From NCBI GenBank assembly GCA_026874595.1, contig CM049318.1, forward strand, positions 61,784,250 to 61,848,249: DNA of 64,000 nt. The letters run 5' to 3'. How positions within the stretch are numbered: the first letter of the stretch is position 1; each line of letters begins with the position of its first letter. This stretch comes from Sipunculus nudus (Eukaryota; Annelida; Sipuncula; Golfingiida; Sipunculidae). A program made the position numbers and the translations under genes. A model generated the notes under the pieces. The model had not been told where the DNA came from. It did no database searches and saw only the letters and a list, made by a program, of their open reading frames with translations. Shown here piece after piece: positions 58,145 through 64,000 of this stretch.

Positions 58145-60100
58145 GATCATCTATATAATTAATACGGAGATCGTTTTTTTCTAGACCACCGTTTCCCTGC
58201 TTCCGTTCTGATTTGACTCTCCTAATTCGGCAGACGTATCGGTGGTGAGTTCTTCTAGGACAAGTTTGTTTTAATTTGCGGGATTATGTCCTATTAAGCT
58301 GAATAATTGATAGTTTAGATATTACCCCATTAGGTGCCCCTATATCTTTTGTGCTGCAAGGTCCTCAACGCATGTGACGCTTTTTCAGGAGGCGCCTCGG
58401 GGATTTTCACTGGCCTGTTAAAACCGTGGCCAGAGCGCATGGCCTGCCCAAAGTCATTTCCGTGCAATACGCGGTCACGCGGGTCTACTATTATCTCCAT
58501 TGATCCCCCATATCCATTGTAACGCCTCTAAAGGTAATTTCTTTCTCAAAAGGAAGGAAAGGTTTTTTAGTCGAAAGACCACATTATTCCGCTTTCAATG
58601 CAAGGGCTTTTCAGTTGGGTCAACACTGGGCACTGAGTCCAGTGATGTGACTACCGTTTGACAATTTTTTTATTGGTTACAGGTATGTTAAATTTTATAC
58701 ATTCAAAACTATCATTCCATGATAACCTTGGTTTCAAAAGTTCGGCCACATCATGTGTTTTATAATTTTTTTTTTCCAAAAGAAGCCCCACAACTTAATT
58801 ATCATTCGGGTTAGGGTGAGGTGGGTAGGGGGGGGGGGGGTCTTATATATTTGTTAAGATCCGTTGTCTGTAGGGACGGTGAAACAAAAAAAAATATCAC
58901 CAGTATATCTTTAAATTTATAACATACTAGAATCTGTAGTCGGGGCGTACAGACGTCCATCAGAAGCTCCTTCAATATCAGTCACGTATATGCGTTTCAT
59001 GTGTGAACATCGTCATGCTTCAGTAACACGAGATCACCTTGTGAGTTGCAGAATAAATAAATACAAATGGATGGCTTCCACACGGGGACAAGGGAATGGT
59101 CCTTTGTTATAATAGTTATTTAGAAAATATATATTGTGATGATTCTTATTAACCCCCAAAATGAAATGGACTATTGATATGTCTTTACTCTAGCCCTCTT
59201 CAAATGTTCAGCAAAACATTTTCGCCAGGCACGCTTTTTCAGGAGGTGATCCCCACTGAACCCCATTTCCATTATATCGCCTGTTAAGGAATTTTTCTCT
59301 GTCAAAAGAAAAGATTTTAAATTCAAGCGCGGAACCCCTCTACAAATTTTCAGCAAAATCGGTATATAACATTTTGCGTTAATTTGCTGACTGACAATGC
59401 AACGAACTAAGGCTGAAGTGGTTTCTTTGCTAAATGCTTTCATCGAAATATATCATACTGCTTTCTTTTTATCTGGGAGAGTTGTCAATTTTGGATCAGG
59501 CTTGCTTATTCTTTGACAATCTACAGTACTTAAACCATTAATGTAATACTGTTGGAATATATTTTTCTGGGCCTATATTTTTGACATTGGCAGCTGTACG
59601 TTTCGCGTAAAAGAGACTTCAACGACATGTGCATGTGTATACAAATAACGCATTTGCCTGTAAACATGCCTTAGACTATACCCTTAACTGACTATATTGA
59701 CTAAACATCGTGTTTTACGATGTCGCCTGAGCTTCAAATAATACAAAGCATCTTTCATATAATTTCACGGTAGAATGCTTCTTTATACAATCATTATATC
59801 TACTATATTTCCCAAGCAATGAAGCTGTCGGACCTATGTTGTTTATCGGGGAAAAATTATTTTTTTGTGTGATTTCTGGAATAGAATAATTTTTCTTTAT
59901 GTTGATATTTTGGGGGAGGGTGTTCCTGGAAAATTCTAGCAGAAGTAATCTTTATATCATATGTGAAACACATGACAACAATTCCTGCAAAAACTGTAGA
60001 TTTAAAATATGCGTCGTTTACTTCCAATCAACTCATAACAAAAATATGCACTAGATAGAGCCGTGGTTTTTTCACGGGAGCAGCTAGTCTATATATTAAT
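57130..60100. other. No gene recognised
   Basis: AT-rich with two (TTA)n tracts (57995-58034 and 58105-58143). The segments near 58380-58550 and 59170-59300 share short motifs (TTTTTCAGGAGG, and ATTTCTCTGTCAAAAG-like sequence) and may be diverged copies of one unnamed repeat. The frames at 58334-58522 and 59171-59443 lie in it. Confidence 0.45.
57995..58143. repeat. Two (TTA)n microsatellites
   Basis: About 13 TTA units at 57995-58034 and about 13 at 58105-58143, separated by an ACT-rich tract. Confidence 0.93.
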
Positions 60101-60640
60101 AGCGTAAGGCGATTTTTGTATTTTTTGCTTGCCGGAATCAAAGATTTCGGCAAGCATATTGGTCAGTTGCGTATGTCTGTTTGTTGCTTGCCGGAATCAG
60201 AGATTTCGACAAGTATGTTGATCAGTTCCGTTTGTTTGTTTGTCTGTATGTCCCCGCTCTACAGGCCACAATTTTGCACCAATCGTCCTGAAACTTATAG
60301 ATAGAGTGTATAATCGGTTCTTCTCGGAGCCTATTGTTTTTGGTCATGATCGGTCAAGGGTCAAGGTCAGGGTCACCAAAAAGCTCAAAAACGGTTTTCT
60401 CTTCATACCTTCGTCAAAAATAGCCGTAGGCACCTAATCTGTAGCCCGTTTTATTTGCCACTGCATGGCCACTTCCAACACTGCAAAATTGCCTCATTTC
60501 GCTGTTACCATGGTTACGCAATTTTGGGGAGAAATCATGGAATTTCGTGATATTTTTCAAATTTGCAGCAATTTTACTGATTCTGAGATATTTTATGTAA
60601 CATAAGAATATCTCGAAACGGGTTTTTCAGATTTTGGAAA

Positions 60641-60660
60641 TGGCCGCCAGGGGGCGTTGC
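60641..60660 (+). promoter_or_regulatory. CTCF-like motif 1
   Basis: TGGCCGCCAGGGGGCGTTGC closely matches the conserved CTCF core (CCASYAGRKGGCRS, recalled). Binding is not shown. Weaker relatives lie at 63208-63227 and 63655-63677. Confidence 0.45.
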
Positions 60661-61305
60661 AGATGAAAAAACATGAAAATTTGTTTTGGTGCTATACCTC
60701 CAGAACTATTAAACATTGGGCCATTTCCATCACAGCACCTTAAACTAGGGTCCATGGGCTTATTTTTGCGCATAGGTGCCAAAGTGCGCTATTGCCAGAT
60801 TTCTCTATTTTTGGGGTAAAACCTTTGAATTTTGAAAATATGCAGTTTTCAGCTTCTAACTCTGTCAGTTTTTATGCTAGAGAGGTCAAAAGTTTTGCAT
60901 CTTGTAGCCCTTGGTGAGTTCTCGTTGATCCAACCAAAAATCTTGCAAAATCTCGCACCGTTTCTCGTCGAATGAGATTTCGCGATTTCACGGTGACATG
61001 CCCTATAGGCCACAGATATGCAGGCATCCTTTTGAAACTGATACATACCACGAAGACACGTGCAATTGCCGCAAGTGGCGACAGGGTCCTTACGGTGGGC
61101 AGCCGGCGTGTGCAGCGGTGCGTGTCGGCCTTTCCGGGCCCTATCTATTATCATACATGTTGGAGGCACAGTCCAGAGTTTATTACTTGTATTACTTGCC
61201 GGAAATCTTCGATTTTCGAAAGCATGTTGGTCACCCGTGTATGTTTGTTCCTTCATCTTATGTATTTTACTAATATCTCAAAAATTATTTTTCCTTTTCC
61301 CGATA

Positions 61306-61325
61306 TGGCTGCTAGGGGGCGCTGC
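61306..61325 (+). promoter_or_regulatory. CTCF-like motif 2
   Basis: TGGCTGCTAGGGGGCGCTGC, same orientation and the same repeat context as motif 1. Confidence 0.45.
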
Positions 61326-61638
61326 ACTTGACCCTTCCAAAAAAAAAACAGTTTTTGAACATATTTCCATAAGAGTAAACCTATATTACACAAACTATAG
61401 CTTATTTTCTTTCTCTAGGTCTTCTTCAAAACATGGTTAAGTCACCTGGTCTGCATCTAGTGTCACTTTGTCAGTATGTCTGTCTGTTTGTCATTTATCC
61501 TCATATTCGCCTGCTTGCTAGTTTTTGCACTTTAGATATAGCAATCAACAAGTCAGATATGTGGACGAATCCTTTTGAAATTATTACATCTTATGTCATA
61601 CACTAATATCACGAAACGCATTTGTCGTCTTCAGGATA

Positions 61639-61658
61639 TGTCCACTAGAGGGCGCTGC
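61639..61658 (+). promoter_or_regulatory. CTCF-like motif 3
   Basis: TGTCCACTAGAGGGCGCTGC, the closest match to the CTCF core in the window, same orientation. Confidence 0.5.
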
Positions 61659-61903
61659 AGTCGAACATCTCCAGTATATCATTATTTGGCCATATCTCCA
61701 AAATAATAAGCCTAAATTACATAAACTATAGCTTATTTTCTTCCTCTGAGTCTTCTCCATAACCTAATTAAGTCATCTTGTCTCCATCTTGTGTCCCTTT
61801 GTAAGTTTGTCTGTTTGTTTGTCAGTTGTCCTCAAATTCGCCTGCTTTTTGGTTCTTGAGATTCACTGATAGCATTCTACAGGCCACCGTTTTGAAAGGA
61901 TCA

Positions 61904-63146
61904 TTTTTAGCTCAGCTGACTTTCAGTCATGCTGGGCTAAAGCGATGGGTCTTCGTCCGTCGTCCTTCCATCTGTCCATCCTGCTGACCGGCCGTCCGTC
62001 TGTTAGCAGGGCACAAATCGTAACTGTACGGGCTAGGGTCATGAACCCTATGTAGTCTTAGAGGTTCTAAAATGATCTCCTTGCAAACCTGAAATTAGGT
62101 CACTGACCTTTATTCTCGAAGTTACAGGGTGTGTATGCACCCCCCAGAAATAATTCTTTCAGCTAAAATTTTCATCCAAAACCTTCCATCTTTCACATAC
62201 AGCTCATCTACTAACAGGGGAAGAACCATAATTATTTTGAAGTCAACAGGTCAAAGGTCAAGGTCACAGGAGTCCCTTTATTTAATGCCTGTGGATGCAT
62301 TTTAAGCCAAATCTTTCATCCCAATTCTTTGAACTTTTACATATATTTCACCTACTAAGAGGGAGAAGAATCCTATAGATTTTTAGGTCACAAGATCAAA
62401 GATCAGGGTCACAGGATCCAATTTTTTTAAAAGGTTGTGAAAACATTTCAAGCTAGACATTTCATTCCAAACTTCCCAGCACTGATATCGCTTCTCTGCC
62501 AACAGGGGAAAAGACCTGTTGAATTTGAGGTCAAAGGTGAAGTTCACTGCACCCACTTTTTGTGTGGAGTGATTTTCAGGAAACTTTTCAATCTATACCT
62601 TCCATTTGTCATATATGGCTTACCTAGCAATAGGGGAAGAAGCCTATCGATGTCGAGTTCAAAAGGTCAAAGGTCAAGGACACATTACTTAATTATTCTA
62701 AATGGTTGTGAACATTTTGCAAGTAAAATTGTTCAACCCAAACCTTCAGTCTTTCACATATGCCATATCTATGCATCACTCAATTTGATTCAAACTTCAT
62801 ATTTATAAGCACCCGTTTCTCAATAATTCTTGCATGGATTTCCTTGATTTTTGCTATATATTTTGATCTTATATTTGCCCTTTTTGGTGTTTCTTTTGAG
62901 ACTGACAGGTATCAAGCAAGCTATGGGAATAGTTACTGATAGCTTAACAATCATTCATTTTTCCTAAGACCATCAAGTCACTGTGTTTTAACCAGACATA
63001 GGTGATGTATATTTCTGTTGTCGTAGAAAATTTCAACATATTGGCAAATTGGTTCTTCAAAATGTGACTGGAAGTTGTGAATCTCAGGCCATGATGTGGC
63101 AGGTCATGCTTGGCAGCTGAGCGTCATGACCCATGAGTCACTTGTT
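61904..63146 (+). repeat. Large dispersed repeat, copy D, nested
   Basis: It starts TTTTTAGCTCAGCTGACTTT with a GTCCGTCC tract and ends GCAGCTGAGCGTCATGACCC then ATGAGTCACTTGTT, like copies A-C. On its left the host repeat stops at TTTTGAAAGGATC; on its right the host resumes with AAACTATTACATCTT. It therefore inserted into an existing unit of the surrounding repeat field. Confidence 0.7.
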
Positions 63147-64000
63147 AAACTATTACATCTTACATCTTACAGTAATATCTCGAAACAGATTATTCATTTT
63201 CTGGATATTGCCAATAGGGGGCGTTGCACTCGCCTCTCCCCTATATATATTTCTTTGCCATATCTACAAAACTATAAACTTCAATTACAAACACTATGAC
63301 TTATTGTCTTCCTTTGAATCTTCTCCATAATCTGAGTTAGTCACCTGGTCTTATTCTTGTGTCACTTTTTCAGTATGTCTGTCTGTTTTTCAGTGATCCT
63401 TTATTTCACCTGCTTGCTGGATCTTGCGTCTTACAGTTAGCAATCTTCAGGCCACAGTTTTTCAGTATGTCTGTCTGTTTGTCAGTGACCCTCATTTTCG
63501 CCTGATTGCTGGATCTTGCGTCTTACAGTTAGCAATCTTCAGGCCACAGTTTTGAAGGAATCCTTTTGGAATTGGAACATCTCTTACAATAATATATACA
63601 TTTTGGAACATTTCTTACAATAATATCTCAAAAGAAATTTTTTAATTTTTGGGATATGGCCGGTTAGGGGATGCTGCGGTAGAGCCTCCACACCATATCA
63701 TTTTTTGGCCATATCTCTGACATTATAAACTCTACCTTCACTTGTAGTCTGTTATCTCAGGTGTGTCAGTTTATTTGTCTGTTTTGAGCTATGTCTGATT
63801 TCATGTTCTTTTGTGTGATATATGTCGTTCAACAGGCCAAACGTTCCAGCAATCGCTTTAAAAGTCATTCAATTGATAGAAAACCGTCAGTTTGTCCTGT
63901 TTGTCCATCTGTCTGTCATTTAAGTCCGGCAAGCTCTCGACCTATGGTCGTCTAGTTTGTCTGTTTGTCTGTCTGTCTGTGCTCTACAGGCCACAATTTT

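Larger units (their letters stand above)
60110..64000 (+). repeat. Dispersed repeat field with recurrent units
   Basis: Several diverged units share TACAGGCCACAATTTTG-type starts (60263, 61003, 61873, 63549, 63832, 63981), then AATCCTTTTGAAA, AATATCTCGAAACG, a GGGGGCGCTGC motif, and a 'TATAGCTTATTTTCTTTCTC' segment, ending in GTCTGTCTGTTTGTC tracts. Hairpin-forming TTGCCGGAATC...GATTTCGGCAAG occurs at 60127-60155 and 60186-60214, and in decayed form at 61197. Frames up to 135 codons here are repeat-derived. The field continues past the window end. Confidence 0.7.

Noticed and set aside
60849-61440. Overlapping frames of 91-135 codons on both strands
   Set aside because: They fall in the dispersed repeat field, in several phases at once, without domains.

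Overview
The window is eukaryotic nuclear DNA: AT-rich, mostly non-coding, with spliced exons, poly(A) signals, many microsatellites and a dense load of transposon remnants. The repeat types (tRNA-derived SINEs, TA-flanked inverted-repeat elements, a Mag-like Ty3/Gypsy element, long dispersed repeats with GTCCGTCC tracts) and the intron-rich genes suggest a marine invertebrate, most likely a lophotrochozoan such as a mollusc. This assignment is inferred; no species-diagnostic sequence is present. Most short open frames are chance frames or repeat frames.

Host genes. (1) A spliced plus-strand gene is assembled here from about 8.6 to 33.4 kb. Its last exons encode a coiled coil matching TEX12, a synaptonemal-complex central-element protein; four consecutive introns have compatible splice phases. 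Its introns hold a triplicated exon-2 acceptor region (11.0-11.3 kb), a 2.3-kb minisatellite that repeats the exon-4 splice donor (14.36-16.67 kb), a complete 5.1-kb LTR retrotransposon inserted inside that minisatellite, and two large dispersed repeats on either side of exon 5. (2) A compact two-exon gene at 39.0-41.3 kb has a TATA box and encodes a 71-aa protein with a BID-like BH3 motif and a second, diverged BH3-like block. A LINE fragment sits in its intron. (3) Two weaker candidates are a signal-peptide-like first exon at 36.88 kb and a small terminal exon at 55.09 kb.

Mobile DNA by region. At 4.1-6.3 kb, four elements lie end to end around (TA)n tracts: a 397-bp miniature LTR element whose LTRs carry a tRNA-like Pol III promoter, two TA-flanked inverted-repeat elements, and one PIF/Harbinger-type MITE. 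Four copies of that MITE family occur in the window. At 16.67-21.82 kb is a Ty3/Gypsy element with 184-bp LTRs, a 5-bp target duplication and several inactivating lesions. At 22.4-29.2 kb are long internally tandem repeats. At 46.7-50.3 kb is a very recent ~1.66-kb direct duplication. At 51.4-53.0 kb is a truncated minus-strand Gypsy relic with a 687-bp LTR. At 56.06-57.13 kb is a TIR element rich in CTCGAG palindromes. The last 4 kb are a dispersed repeat field carrying several CTCF-like motifs and one nested dispersed repeat.

The TEX12-like and BH3 genes have no obvious functional link. The main theme is expansion of repeats at and around functional gene signals such as splice sites, start regions and reverse-transcriptase motifs.
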